From positions 4,450,501 through 4,514,500 of the forward strand of contig NZ_CP025096.1 in the NCBI RefSeq assembly GCF_002831565.1: a DNA stretch of 64,000 nucleotides, written 5' to 3'. Under the pieces are notes generated by a model, which was not told the DNA's origin, searched no databases, and saw nothing but the letters and a program-made list of their open reading frames with translations. Source of the DNA: Spirosoma pollinicola. Lineage in GTDB: Bacteria; Bacteroidota; Bacteroidia; Cytophagales; Spirosomataceae. Positions 17,457-26,554 of the stretch are shown piece after piece. The translations under genes were made by a program, and so were the position numbers. Position 1 is the stretch's first letter; each line of letters begins with the position of its first letter.

Positions 17457-18974
17457 TTATGGCCCGACAATAAGAGTATGCTTCAGGTTATTGTACCCTG
17501 TGCGATCTTCCCAAAGGTCCGTATTGGCCAGCCTGATACTATAGTTCGGATTTTGGGCGAGTGAACTATACCCGTCAGGCAGGTTCAACAGTAGTTCGTA
17601 GCGACCTGCTTTAAGGGCAGCCGGAAGCTGAAGCGTATGGCGTAGCTGATGAGAGCCGGGAGATAACCGTCGGACATCCGTTTTTAGTGTAATGCTATGA
17701 ATGGCACCATTATCCGTATTTCGCAGGATGAGTTGAAAAGGCCTGGGATTGTAAGGGGCGCTATAGCCTACATTTTGCAGAATCAGGTCAATCTGTAGTC
17801 GCTGGCCTGCCTTAACATGGTCAGGAATTGTCGCTGACCGTAGTACGAATCGGTAACCCAGCCGACGACGGATATTGTCCATACATCCCTGCGTTTGCCA
17901 GTCATTGTTTACCTCGTTATTGTAGCTGGCATTCAGGTAGCTGTAGTGCATCAGGGCCATTTCCTCCTCGGCACGACCCAGAGGGGCACAGTCATTTTGC
18001 GGACTGAACGCATCGTCACAGGTTTCGCCCCCCACCGCCGTATACCGACTATCCTGCGCCATATACCGACGTAGGGGAATCGTGGCCGGGCCGCGCTTTG
18101 TCGAGGAGTTGCCGACATCATAAAAGGTGCCGTAATCATCTGCACTGGCTAAAAAGCAGTCGTTATGAAAGCCGATTCGAGCGAGGTCGGAAGTGGTGTA
18201 TCCATCCCCGGAGTTCATGGCGGCCGATGTAATTGGTGCTTTGGGTCCATACGCAAACCGCTGCTTGATCTGTGGGGTGCGAACCTGCACCATGCGGTCT
18301 TTAGGCAAGGCTTTCAGCAGAGCGGCCAATACCTGATTACGATCCCGCCAACTGCTGTCGGGTACCACGCCAAGACTATTGGTCGACGCATCGCCAAAAT
18401 AATCAGTGAAGTAATTTTCGCCCCAAATGCCAATAAACCCCATTTGCAGCACGGCAATAACAGCGGCATGTTCATGAAGCAGGGGGCTTAACTGGCTGAT
18501 ATGCGTCAGCACGATTGCTTTAGGGGCATCGCCATAAGGTGGACAAATTTTGTATTGATCCGGACAGGTACCCGTTGTCGCCTGTTCCGTATAGGCAAAC
18601 CGGAGAATGAGCTTAACGCCCGCCTTTTTGGCGATAGCAAAGTCATTGCTTACTTTTTTAAGGAAATCCTCGCTCAGTGGGCTGCTTTTAAAGGTTTCCA
18701 GTCGATAGCTCCGATACACTAGAGAACAGTTAATCGAATAAGTGGCCTTGGAAACGCGCTGGGACTGGGTTCGATACAGTGCCAGTTTAGCCGAATCGAG
18801 GGGTACGAATCGAGCGGAAGACGTACTGATCGGGATATAAAATCCCCGTTCGGGGTTCGGGAAATCCTGCTGACTTTCTATGTAAGTCAAGTGATGGTTC
18901 TGTGCCTGGAGAACTGTCTGGCTAAGCAACATATAGACAACTAATCCCGGCAACAGCCGTAACAGGTGGATCAT
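17457..18974 (-). CDS. Secreted DUF4874/DUF4832 protein
   Basis: The 505-residue product has a signal peptide (about 1-24, ending LQAQ). An N-terminal domain with FPNPERGFYIP, LVYRSYRLETF and VKLILRFAYTE is the signature region of DUF4874. The C-terminal half (GFHNDCFLAS, GGETCDD, LMHYSYLNASYN) matches DUF4832. Proteins with this pair look like TIM-barrel glycosidases followed by a beta domain, but no activity is known to me. Acidic residues in FIGIWGENYFTDYFGD could be catalytic. It converges with the CBM3-protein gene across a shared terminator, so both could take part in extracellular polysaccharide handling; that is inference. Confidence 0.82.
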   Translation of the reverse strand: MIHLLRLLPGLVVYMLLSQTVLQAQNHHLTYIESQQDFPNPERGFYIPISTSSARFVPLDSAKLALYRTQSQRVSKATYSINCSLVYRSYRLETFKSSPLSEDFLKKVSNDFAIAKKAGVKLILRFAYTEQATTGTCPDQYKICPPYGDAPKAIVLTHISQLSPLLHEHAAVIAVLQMGFIGIWGENYFTDYFGDASTNSLGVVPDSSWRDRNQVLAALLKALPKDRMVQVRTPQIKQRFAYGPKAPITSAAMNSGDGYTTSDLARIGFHNDCFLASADDYGTFYDVGNSSTKRGPATIPLRRYMAQDSRYTAVGGETCDDAFSPQNDCAPLGRAEEEMALMHYSYLNASYNNEVNNDWQTQGCMDNIRRRLGYRFVLRSATIPDHVKAGQRLQIDLILQNVGYSAPYNPRPFQLILRNTDNGAIHSITLKTDVRRLSPGSHQLRHTLQLPAALKAGRYELLLNLPDGYSSLAQNPNYSIRLANTDLWEDRTGYNNLKHTLIVGP

Positions 18975-19198
18975 GGGTGATAAATTACTTGTACGAGGCT
19001 AAAGTTAAGCAAAAGCCTACGGGCAGTACAACCCGGTACGGATAAAGTCCGATAGATTTACTCGCTTTTGTGTCATGCTTACCGGAGCTGCAATCCTTAC
19101 TAACAAGATATACTGTCGGGACTGATTAAAACCAGTGCTATAGAGTGCTTTAGTTATGCAGGCATCAATCATCCACGATTATTAATCAATCGCAACGC

Positions 19199-21823
19199 AT
19201 GTACAAGATTTCGTTAAGCTTCTTTTCCGCCTTTCTGCTGAGCTTTGGCACAAATCAGGACTTGGGGCAGAGCAAGAAACAGGCCGTTGTCACGGCGGTT
19301 TCCCAGGTACCGGATTATCCGGCTGATTTACAGGTAACGCCTTTCACCGGCCCTGATCTGACTCCCAGTCCGGCGTGTCTGGCCGTAGCTCCAACCGGCG
19401 AGGTATTTGTTGGGGTCGATAAGCAGGGGTCGCTGGGTAAAAAACCGAACATGGGTAGCATTGTGCGGCTGGTGGACCAGAATAACGACGGGAAAGTAGA
19501 CCTGCATACAACGTTTGCCAGCGTAAATAACCCAAGGGGTATCATTGCCCTGGGCAACCAGTTGTTTGTGTTGCACGCCGTTTTCTCGCCCGAAACCGGG
19601 AAGGCTACGGGAATGAATCTGGTGGTATTTGAGGACAAGGATTGGGATGGACAGGCAGATGGTCCGTCCAAACCGCTGGTCGAGCATATTAGTAACGCCA
19701 AATTTATTCAGGAGCGGGGAGTGGATCATGCAACCAATGGTATCCGAATGGGGATCGACGGCTGGATATACATTGCCGTGGGCGACTTTGGTTTCCATGA
19801 TGCGGTAGACCGCTCGGGGAAAAAGCTAACCATGCTGGGCGGAGGGATTGTCCGGGTAAGGCCGGATGGGACCGAAATGGAAATATTCTCCCACGGCACG
19901 CGTAACATCTACGACGTAGCGATTGACCCGTACATGAATATCTTCACGCGGGACAACACCAATGATGGAGGAGGCTGGAATATTCGTTTCAGCCATCAGC
20001 TTCAATCGGGCGAGTACGGCTATCCAATGTTGTTCAAGCATTTTACCGACGAGATCATTCCCGCTCTGGTCGATGTTGGTGGCGGGTCAGGTACGGGTGC
20101 TTTGTTTTTGGATGAACCTACCTGGCCGCAAAAGTACAATAAGGTGCCCATGATGGCCGATTGGGGTCGCAATCAGCTATACATTCACCGGGTCACGCCC
20201 GACAAAGGCTCGTTCACTCAACAGGAAGAAGCCTTTATCAAACTACCCCAGATTACCGATGTAGACGTGGATGGCTCGGGCCGACTGTATCTGTCAGCCT
20301 GGAATGGGGCGGGTTATTCGGGAAATCCTGACAAGGGCTACGTCGTGCGGGCGGTGCCGCAAAACTGGACCTACCAGCCTTTCCCGAATCTTAAAAAAGC
20401 CTCGGTAAAAAAGCTGGGCACATTGCTTACCTCGACGAGTGCGGTGGCGCGGTTATATGCTTCTCAGGAACTGCTGACCCGTCCGGAAAAGCAAGCGGCA
20501 AAAGTCGCCTGGAAAGTGGCTTCAAATCAGAATCTGCCGTTAGCTAACCGGGTGGCGGGTATCTTCACCTACGCCCAGGCCAGCGGAGAAAAAGGGATTG
20601 ACAAACTGGCCAGCCTCACTCAGGATGCATCCGTCAGGGAGTTCGCTCTCCGGGCACTGGCCGACCGAAAGCCGTTCATCAAAAACGTGCAAATGGAGCC
20701 TTTCGTACAGGGAGTGAACGATCCTTCGGAGCGGGTACAGATCGCTGCTTTGATTGGTCTGGGTCGCCTGGAGCGAGCCGACGCGGCAACTACATTACTG
20801 AAAGTCAATGTGCCTAATTCGTTTGTTGCGCCGGGTAAAGACAGCGAAGGCCCGCATGCCACGCCCAATGCCTCCCTCGTTCCGGCCCATCTGGCGGTTC
20901 GCTCGCTGGTGAAGCTGAACGCTGTTACGGCCTGCGTGCAGGCAATCAACTCCCCAAATGCTACCCTGGCGCTATGGGCTTTGCGGTATATGCCTACGCC
21001 GGAAGCAGTAGATGGGTTAATTAGTGCGTACCAGCAGGCCAAAGACGGGGCTATTAAAAGCCAGATCCTGACTACGCTGGGGCGCTTATATAAACAGGAA
21101 GCCCCGTATGATGCTTCCTGGTGGTGGAGCACCCGCCCGGATACGCATGGTCCCTATTATAAATCGGTCGTTTGGGATTCATCCCCCACTATCAAAAAAA
21201 TGTTGGTTGCCGAATGGCAGCAGACCAGTGATAAACAGTTTTTTGTCGACCTCAACAGTCGATTACGTCTGGATATTGCTGAGTTTGGGGTGGAGGAGCC
21301 GGTGGCCATTCAGCAGGAAAATAAAATCGACCTGGACAAAATTCGCAGTAAAAAGGGGCAGGTTGGCGAAGCGTCGATCGAAGATGTGATGCTGGCTATG
21401 GCAAAACTACCGGGCGATGCAGCCCTGGGTAAAACCTTGTTTGCACAACAAGGCTGCGTGGCCTGCCATAGCCTCTCCAGAAACGAACCAATGAAAGGCC
21501 CTTTTATGGGGCAGATTGGCTCAATTATGAATCGGGAACAGATTGCGGAGTCCATTTTAAAACCAAACGCATCCATATCACAGGGATTCGCCACCGTGTC
21601 GATTACCGCAAAAGGGAATAAGAACTATACGGGATTTATTACGGAGGAGTCTGCTACCCGATTGGTTCTGCGGGACATTGGGGGGCAAGTGTATACCATC
21701 AAAAAAGCTGACTTGCTGAGTCGAAAGGAAATGGAATCGTCCATGATGCCGACGGGCTTAGCCAGTGCCTTGTCGTATGATGAGTTTGCCTCGCTGATTA
21801 CATTTTTATCACAACAGAAATAA
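19199..21823 (+). CDS. PVC-type haem-binding propeller dehydrogenase
   Basis: The 874-residue protein has a weak signal peptide (first 24 residues). An N-terminal sugar-dehydrogenase-like beta-propeller spans about 35-400 (VAPTGEVFVGVD, NPRGIIALGNQLFVLH, DGSGRLYLSAW). A HEAT-like helical region covers about 400-640. A C-terminal c-type cytochrome domain has CVACH (Cys753, Cys756, His757) and the distal part SYDEFASLITFL. This order matches the putative haem-binding domain family shared by Planctomycetes and Bacteroidetes. It is probably periplasmic or surface-located and oxidises a sugar or alcohol, passing electrons to the haem. The substrate is unknown. No partner genes are adjacent. Confidence 0.87.
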   Translation: MYKISLSFFSAFLLSFGTNQDLGQSKKQAVVTAVSQVPDYPADLQVTPFTGPDLTPSPACLAVAPTGEVFVGVDKQGSLGKKPNMGSIVRLVDQNNDGKVDLHTTFASVNNPRGIIALGNQLFVLHAVFSPETGKATGMNLVVFEDKDWDGQADGPSKPLVEHISNAKFIQERGVDHATNGIRMGIDGWIYIAVGDFGFHDAVDRSGKKLTMLGGGIVRVRPDGTEMEIFSHGTRNIYDVAIDPYMNIFTRDNTNDGGGWNIRFSHQLQSGEYGYPMLFKHFTDEIIPALVDVGGGSGTGALFLDEPTWPQKYNKVPMMADWGRNQLYIHRVTPDKGSFTQQEEAFIKLPQITDVDVDGSGRLYLSAWNGAGYSGNPDKGYVVRAVPQNWTYQPFPNLKKASVKKLGTLLTSTSAVARLYASQELLTRPEKQAAKVAWKVASNQNLPLANRVAGIFTYAQASGEKGIDKLASLTQDASVREFALRALADRKPFIKNVQMEPFVQGVNDPSERVQIAALIGLGRLERADAATTLLKVNVPNSFVAPGKDSEGPHATPNASLVPAHLAVRSLVKLNAVTACVQAINSPNATLALWALRYMPTPEAVDGLISAYQQAKDGAIKSQILTTLGRLYKQEAPYDASWWWSTRPDTHGPYYKSVVWDSSPTIKKMLVAEWQQTSDKQFFVDLNSRLRLDIAEFGVEEPVAIQQENKIDLDKIRSKKGQVGEASIEDVMLAMAKLPGDAALGKTLFAQQGCVACHSLSRNEPMKGPFMGQIGSIMNREQIAESILKPNASISQGFATVSITAKGNKNYTGFITEESATRLVLRDIGGQVYTIKKADLLSRKEMESSMMPTGLASALSYDEFASLITFLSQQK

Positions 21824-21916
21824 ATCTGTATAATATTATTTTGCTATGTATAATACATCTGTAATATAAAGCTGTTATTTTTAGCCCATAACTAACAAAA
21901 AGGGTAAAGCTCTAGT

Positions 21917-21975
21917 CCAGTCAAGGCTATAGTCGTGCAACCGGTTAGCGGATATGCGACCGTGGTCTTGACTGG
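21917..21975 (+). other. Imperfect stem-loop upstream of small gene
   Basis: CCAGTCAAG pairs with CTTGACTGG, and the stem extends to 19 positions with four substitutions. Three of these give G-U pairs in a plus-strand RNA. The loop includes the palindrome AACCGGTT. It may be a terminator-like structure of the upstream gene or a leader structure of the gene at 22005. No T tract follows. Confidence 0.5.
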
Positions 21976-22004
21976 GTACCCCACCTGTTTTTCATTTAGA
22001 TGTT

Positions 22005-22202
22005 ATGGCTACCAAAAAGAAGCAGTTAATCCGGGTCGTGTTCGACGTACTCGATGAGATGAATCATAATCTTCAGCAAAACGGAGACTTATCGGTTGCC
22101 GCGAACGATCCGGACGAGGCCATTGATTGGGTGTACGCTGAAATGCAGCGACAATTCAACCAACCCGGCATCCGCCTGACACGGGTTCGCATTTGTGCCT
22201 GA
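22005..22202 (+). CDS. Small hypothetical protein
   Basis: This 65-residue frame starts MATKKKQLIRVVFDVLDEM and is charged and predicted mostly helical, with a conserved-looking end (YAEMQRQFNQPGIRLTRVRIC). It has no signal peptide or membrane segment. It lies alone between the haem-binding dehydrogenase and a Ser/Gly-rich secreted protein, and no gene overlaps it. The sequence looks protein-like rather than random, but I do not recognise a family. Confidence 0.55.
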   Translation: MATKKKQLIRVVFDVLDEMNHNLQQNGDLSVAANDPDEAIDWVYAEMQRQFNQPGIRLTRVRICA

Positions 22203-22336
22203 AAACCCTGTTGTTATATCAATAAATGAACAATAGACCACTTGCTCATTAATTAGGAAAAATCCAGCGAGGTTTCTGCATGTAGAGTTATTCTATCAAT
22301 CAACAAGACGGTTGCTTAACAACTACATGTAATGTT

Positions 22337-22774
22337 ATGAAAAAGATCATTTTAATGGGAGCCATGCTGCTGGCAGTAGCGTCTTTCAGTGCTCAGGCAC
22401 AAACAACTAATTCAGGTAGCACCAGTGGCACTGGTAACGGAACCAACGGTTCTGCCAATCAGAATGGCTCCTCAACTACCAGTGGTACAACCAATGGGTC
22501 CACGATGGGTACTAACTCAACGGATGGGTCGAGTACATCGGGTTCGGGTAAGATGAACCGGAACAAATCGAGCCGCCGTTCCAGCATGGGAACGAACTCG
22601 TCCAGCAGTGGTACGATGAGTGACGGATCTACAAGTGGAACGACTACCAGCGATGGTACGACATCGGGCCAGGGATCATCCCAGGGCCGCAGTGGTCGTA
22701 AGGCGAAAAGTGGCAGCGGTAGCAGCAGCCAGGGCAGCTCGTCGTCGTCCGGCACTACTCCGCCAAACAAGTAA
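22337..22774 (+). CDS. Low-complexity Ser/Thr/Gly-rich exported protein
   Basis: The 145-residue product has a clear signal peptide (MKKIILMGAMLLAVASFSAQAQ). Everything after it is Ser, Thr, Gly and Asn with many degenerate repeats (SGTTNGSTMGT, SGSGKMNRNKSS, GTTSDGTTSG) and scattered basic clusters. It is probably disordered and exposed or secreted. No enzymatic or binding motif is visible. A strong bidirectional hairpin follows. Confidence 0.75.
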   Translation: MKKIILMGAMLLAVASFSAQAQTTNSGSTSGTGNGTNGSANQNGSSTTSGTTNGSTMGTNSTDGSSTSGSGKMNRNKSSRRSSMGTNSSSSGTMSDGSTSGTTTSDGTTSGQGSSQGRSGRKAKSGSGSSSQGSSSSSGTTPPNK

Positions 22775-22863
22775 AGTAGACAAAATGACCCTTCTGTAGT
22801 CAACGATCTACAGTAGCGAAAGAAGGTTTAGAAAAACCCTTAACTAGTAAAATGAAGTCGTTT

Positions 22864-22924
22864 AATGCTTGTAAAGAAAAAAGTCGGTTCCTGTCAGGGA
22901 CCGACTTTTTTCTTTACAAGCATT
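22864..22924. terminator. Long bidirectional terminator hairpin
   Basis: A 28-bp stem with one G-T pair surrounds a 5-base loop (core AAGTCGGTTCC / GGGACCGACTT with A and T tracts inside the stem). It sits exactly between the convergent genes ending at 22774 and 22941 and carries U tracts in both directions. Confidence 0.85.
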
Positions 22925-22940
22925 CATCCTGGTTACGTTT

Positions 22941-23654
22941 TTATTTATGGCTGATTGCCAGCGTCGGAGCTGAATCCGGTCGGTTAATCTGGACAACAGC
23001 GTCACGCTGACCATAGACAAGGGTTACTGGCTGTTGGTACTCCTGAGTCGAACTCTTCACCCGAATTTGATAAGTGCCGGGAGGCATTTCGCCAAAGTTA
23101 AGATGATGCCGACTGGCGCTTAAATGCGTTACATGTTCGTAGACAACGGTTTTCTCCGCAGACAAAACAGTAATGGTTAACCGATCAAGCGTTGGATTGG
23201 CAAGCACCACATGAACCGCTGGTTTGCCTGCCGGCGTATAGAGTTGCACCCCAAACGCCAATTCTGCCGGATTAAGACTGGTCGGCGTTTCGGCCCTTCT
23301 CGAAACCGGACGTTCCTGTTCGACGTAGGGTAAACTGGCGGTACGTACAGTAGTCGCTACCAACTGGTTCGCTGTCAATCTGTTCAGAGCCTCGTCAAGT
23401 CGGCGGATGTTTTTAGGTGATAATTTGATAAACCTGTTGGGCATGGATTCCTGATACACCAGTTGACTATCCGAGTTATAAAAGCGAACCAGGGTTCCAT
23501 GGATGTCAGTATTTGTTTTCAGGTTCCAATACCCCCCGTGTACAGTGTTAGCCCGAGTAAAATGGCCAGTCTCCTGGCTGAAGGCTGGAGTAGCCAGTCC
23601 TACGATCAATACGCTTTTCAACAGGGCTTTCAGGGAAAAAAAAGTGGTTTTCAT
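22941..23654 (-). CDS. Exported protein of unknown function
   Basis: The 237-residue product begins with a signal peptide (about 1-27, ending AFSQ). Residues 30-110 include NTDIHGTLVRFYNSDSQLVYQE, which looks like a beta-rich module. The C-terminal part (about 130-237) has the character of an Ig-like or sorting-type beta-sandwich (LDRLTITVLSAEKTVVYEH, FGEMPPGTYQIRVKS). The end, ISHK, is not a typical T9SS tail. It is transcribed away from the TonB-type receptor gene, with a palindromic element between them. Function unknown. Confidence 0.72.
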   Translation of the reverse strand: MKTTFFSLKALLKSVLIVGLATPAFSQETGHFTRANTVHGGYWNLKTNTDIHGTLVRFYNSDSQLVYQESMPNRFIKLSPKNIRRLDEALNRLTANQLVATTVRTASLPYVEQERPVSRRAETPTSLNPAELAFGVQLYTPAGKPAVHVVLANPTLDRLTITVLSAEKTVVYEHVTHLSASRHHLNFGEMPPGTYQIRVKSSTQEYQQPVTLVYGQRDAVVQINRPDSAPTLAISHK

Positions 23655-23743
23655 GGCTTTATGTTTTTAGTGTTTGCTGAAACGGCGATCCGTTTTCTTT
23701 AGCAATGTTCCCGGTATTTGGCGGCTTAGTCGACTTGATTCAG

Positions 23744-23802
23744 GCCAAATGTGTGTGCTTTTCGGTCATCTCCTGATTGTCCGGAAAGCATACACATTTG
23801 GC
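23744..23802. repeat. Inverted repeat in divergent promoter region
   Basis: Two 25-base arms (GCCAAATGTGTGTGCTTTTCG and its near complement ending CACATTTGGC) differ at three positions. The element lies between the divergent starts at 23654 and 23938, not behind a gene, so it could be an operator or an RNA hairpin in a leader. A third, partial copy (ACAAATGCACACGCTT) follows at about 23825. Confidence 0.55.
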
Positions 23803-23937
23803 TGATCAGCAGAGGGGCTATGGCACAAATGCACACGCTTGTGGCTGAAAACCAAAAGGCGATCCGGAGTTGGTGATGGACCTTTGTTAGGACCTTATGT
23901 CAGGTCGTAATGATTTCATCCTCAATATATTCCGGCC

Positions 23938-26349
23938 ATGAAAACGGTACTCATCTATCTTCTGTCCACTGCACTCATCAGCCCTGTACTGGCCCAGACA
24001 ACGGTTCGCGGCTCCCTGCTCGACAGGGCGAACAAGCCCCTTCCTTTTGCCAGTATTGCGTTGATCAACGCCCGCGATTCCAGCCTGGTAAAAGGTAATC
24101 TTGCCTCGGCTGAAGGTCAATTCCTGTTTGAGCAGGTAAAGCCCGGCCAATACCGGATCAGCGTAACGATGGTGGGGTTCCAGCCCACCAAAAGCGCCGT
24201 TATTACCGTGATTGATTCTCCGGTGGTCGTGCCTGCTCTGCTACTAAATGAGACCACTCAGGAACTGAAAGAGGTGGCTGTCTCGGCGCAGAAACCTTTG
24301 TTCGAGCAGCAGATCGACCGCATGGTTATCAATGTGCAGAGCAGCATTATGGCTGCTGGAAGTACAGTTCTCGATATTCTGGAACGCTCTCCTGGCGTTA
24401 CAGTCGACCGGAATAATAGTGTGCTGGCCATGAATGGGAAACAGGGCGTGATGGTCATGCTCAACGGCAAGCTTTCGCGCATACCGCTAACGAGTTTACT
24501 GCCTATGTTGGGCGGAATGAATGCGGGTAACATTGAAAAAATTGAACTGATTACCACGCCCCCGGCTCAGTATGACGCTGAAGGCAATGCCGGCCTGATC
24601 AATATTGTTACCAGGCGCAATACCAGTCTGGGTACAAACGGATCGTGGACGACTAATTTCGGGTATGGCCGCTGGGAGCGGGCGGGCGTATCGGGCAACA
24701 TCAACCGTAAAACGGAGAAAGTAAGCCTGTTTGCCGATTACTCCGGGCAAATGAACCACCTGATTCGACTGTACACCTTCAGCCGGACACTGACCCAACC
24801 TGTTCCGACCTATACGGAGGGGACTATTACCCGGAATCAACGCGACTGGGTTCATAATGGGCAGGCTGGCCTCGAATGGAGCCTGAACCCCCGAACGACC
24901 TTCAGCAGCCTGGCCACTCTTCAGAACTACCAATCGAATCAGATCGCGTTCAACTACGCCAAAACCACCCGGCTTGGGCTTCCTCTGACCGAGGTGAACG
25001 TTCGGGACGACGAACTGAACGACACCTGGACGTATACGGGCAACGTGAATCTGCGTCATACACTTCCCAAAGGGGCCATCAGCGTGGATGTAGACTACAT
25101 CCATTACTGGAACAATAATCCGCACCGCTATCAGTTCGACACCGATTATAAACAGGAGAATAGACTTGAGCGGGAATTTGTCCGGAATTCAAAACAGACG
25201 CCTATCCGGCTGTGGGTTGCCAAACTGGATTACAGTCAAAACCTGAACAAAACGATCAAGCTGGAAACGGGAGCCAAAAGCACGTTTGCTCACTTCAATA
25301 ACAACATTCGATTCGAACGACAGCAGAACGACAACTGGATCGTTGACTCTACGTTGAGTCAGAATGTGCAGATGAACGAGACCATCTGGGCCGGATACAT
25401 CAACCTTGGCGGGCAGGTGACAGCCAAAAATCGCCTACAGGCCGGGCTTCGCTACGAGCATACTCAAACTGATTTGCGCACCATCGATGGGAAACCGCTG
25501 GTGTACCGCAACTACGGAAACTGGTTCCCTACGGTGTTCTGGGTTCATACGCTGAATCCAGCCAGCAGTATACAACTGTCGTATAGTCAGCGCATTAGCC
25601 GTCCAACGTTTCTGCAACTGGCACCCTATTTATATTATGCTGACCCCAGCAACTCCGGCGGTGGCAATGAACGACTGTTGCCGGGGCTTTCGAAGGTCAT
25701 CCAGGGCACCTATCAGTTCAAAAAGAATTTTTTGCTTACGCTGGGATATACCCGCATCATAAACGCCATTTCATTTAATCTGACGGTTATTCCCGCCGAG
25801 AACCGTCAGGTAACCCGGCCGGAGAATCTGGATCAGGCCGACAATCTGTCACTTACGTTTAGTTTCCCGCTCGTTCTGACGCCCTGGTGGCAAATGCAGA
25901 CTAGTTTGTTGGGCTATCGTCAGGCTACGCAGTTCACCCAGGAGGGAATTACCCAACAGCAACACCAGCATGCATTTCGCCTGACACATAGCCAGACGTT
26001 TACATTGCCCCACAATTTTGCGGCTGAGGTATCTGGCTTTTACCAAAGTCGCAGCCTGATTGGCGTGATGCACCGCCGTCCGTTCGGAGTCCTGAATATA
26101 GCGGTAAAAAAGCAGCTTCCGGGCAATAAAGGCTCGTTGCGGCTGGCGGGCGAGGATCTGCTCTGGAGCAGTTTTTTAGCTTATGAAGTGAGTAATCCTT
26201 CGCAGGGCTATTCGGCTACCGCTGGTGGTCGGGGTAATCATACACGCTTGCTACGGTTGACCTACACCCGCTCGTTTGGCAATCAGAAAGTGAAGGTGAA
26301 CACGACGCGAATAACCGGCTCCGACGATGAGCGCAAACGGATCAACTAA
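23938..26349 (+). CDS. TonB-dependent-type outer-membrane receptor
   Basis: The 803-residue protein has a signal peptide (1-19, ending LAQ). A carboxypeptidase-regulatory-like beta domain spans about 20-100 (VRGSLLDRANKPLPFASIAL), a plug domain about 115-225 (LDILERSPGVTVDRNNSVLAMNGKQGV, IEKIELITTPPAQYDAEGNAGLINIV), and a long C-terminal outer-membrane beta-barrel the remainder. This is the outer membrane beta-barrel protein family of Bacteroidetes TonB receptors. No SusD partner is adjacent, so polysaccharide uptake by a Sus-type pair is unlikely. Siderophore, peptide or another ligand is possible. Confidence 0.9.
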   Translation: MKTVLIYLLSTALISPVLAQTTVRGSLLDRANKPLPFASIALINARDSSLVKGNLASAEGQFLFEQVKPGQYRISVTMVGFQPTKSAVITVIDSPVVVPALLLNETTQELKEVAVSAQKPLFEQQIDRMVINVQSSIMAAGSTVLDILERSPGVTVDRNNSVLAMNGKQGVMVMLNGKLSRIPLTSLLPMLGGMNAGNIEKIELITTPPAQYDAEGNAGLINIVTRRNTSLGTNGSWTTNFGYGRWERAGVSGNINRKTEKVSLFADYSGQMNHLIRLYTFSRTLTQPVPTYTEGTITRNQRDWVHNGQAGLEWSLNPRTTFSSLATLQNYQSNQIAFNYAKTTRLGLPLTEVNVRDDELNDTWTYTGNVNLRHTLPKGAISVDVDYIHYWNNNPHRYQFDTDYKQENRLEREFVRNSKQTPIRLWVAKLDYSQNLNKTIKLETGAKSTFAHFNNNIRFERQQNDNWIVDSTLSQNVQMNETIWAGYINLGGQVTAKNRLQAGLRYEHTQTDLRTIDGKPLVYRNYGNWFPTVFWVHTLNPASSIQLSYSQRISRPTFLQLAPYLYYADPSNSGGGNERLLPGLSKVIQGTYQFKKNFLLTLGYTRIINAISFNLTVIPAENRQVTRPENLDQADNLSLTFSFPLVLTPWWQMQTSLLGYRQATQFTQEGITQQQHQHAFRLTHSQTFTLPHNFAAEVSGFYQSRSLIGVMHRRPFGVLNIAVKKQLPGNKGSLRLAGEDLLWSSFLAYEVSNPSQGYSATAGGRGNHTRLLRLTYTRSFGNQKVKVNTTRITGSDDERKRIN

Positions 26350-26554
26350 GTAAAGAACCATCTGTACGGTTTTCATAGTCAATTGGCTAAAAAGCAAAGC
26401 CTTATGACTGAAAATCAAACGTCTTTTCGGATGGTAACGGCGAAATTTGTCTGAAGCAGGGGGTACGTAAATGAATAGATACTCAACGCACTCCCGGTAT
26501 GTACCCGATGAAGAATAGACTTGTGAATTTTTAAACCTTTTTAGCCAGACAAAA

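Noticed and set aside
24496-25125. 209-residue minus-strand frame in the receptor gene
   Set aside because: It is antisense to a full-length TonB-type receptor and has no recognisable domain.
23938-26349. SusC/SusD polysaccharide utilisation locus
   Set aside because: The receptor is of the outer-membrane beta-barrel type and no SusD-like lipoprotein is next to it.
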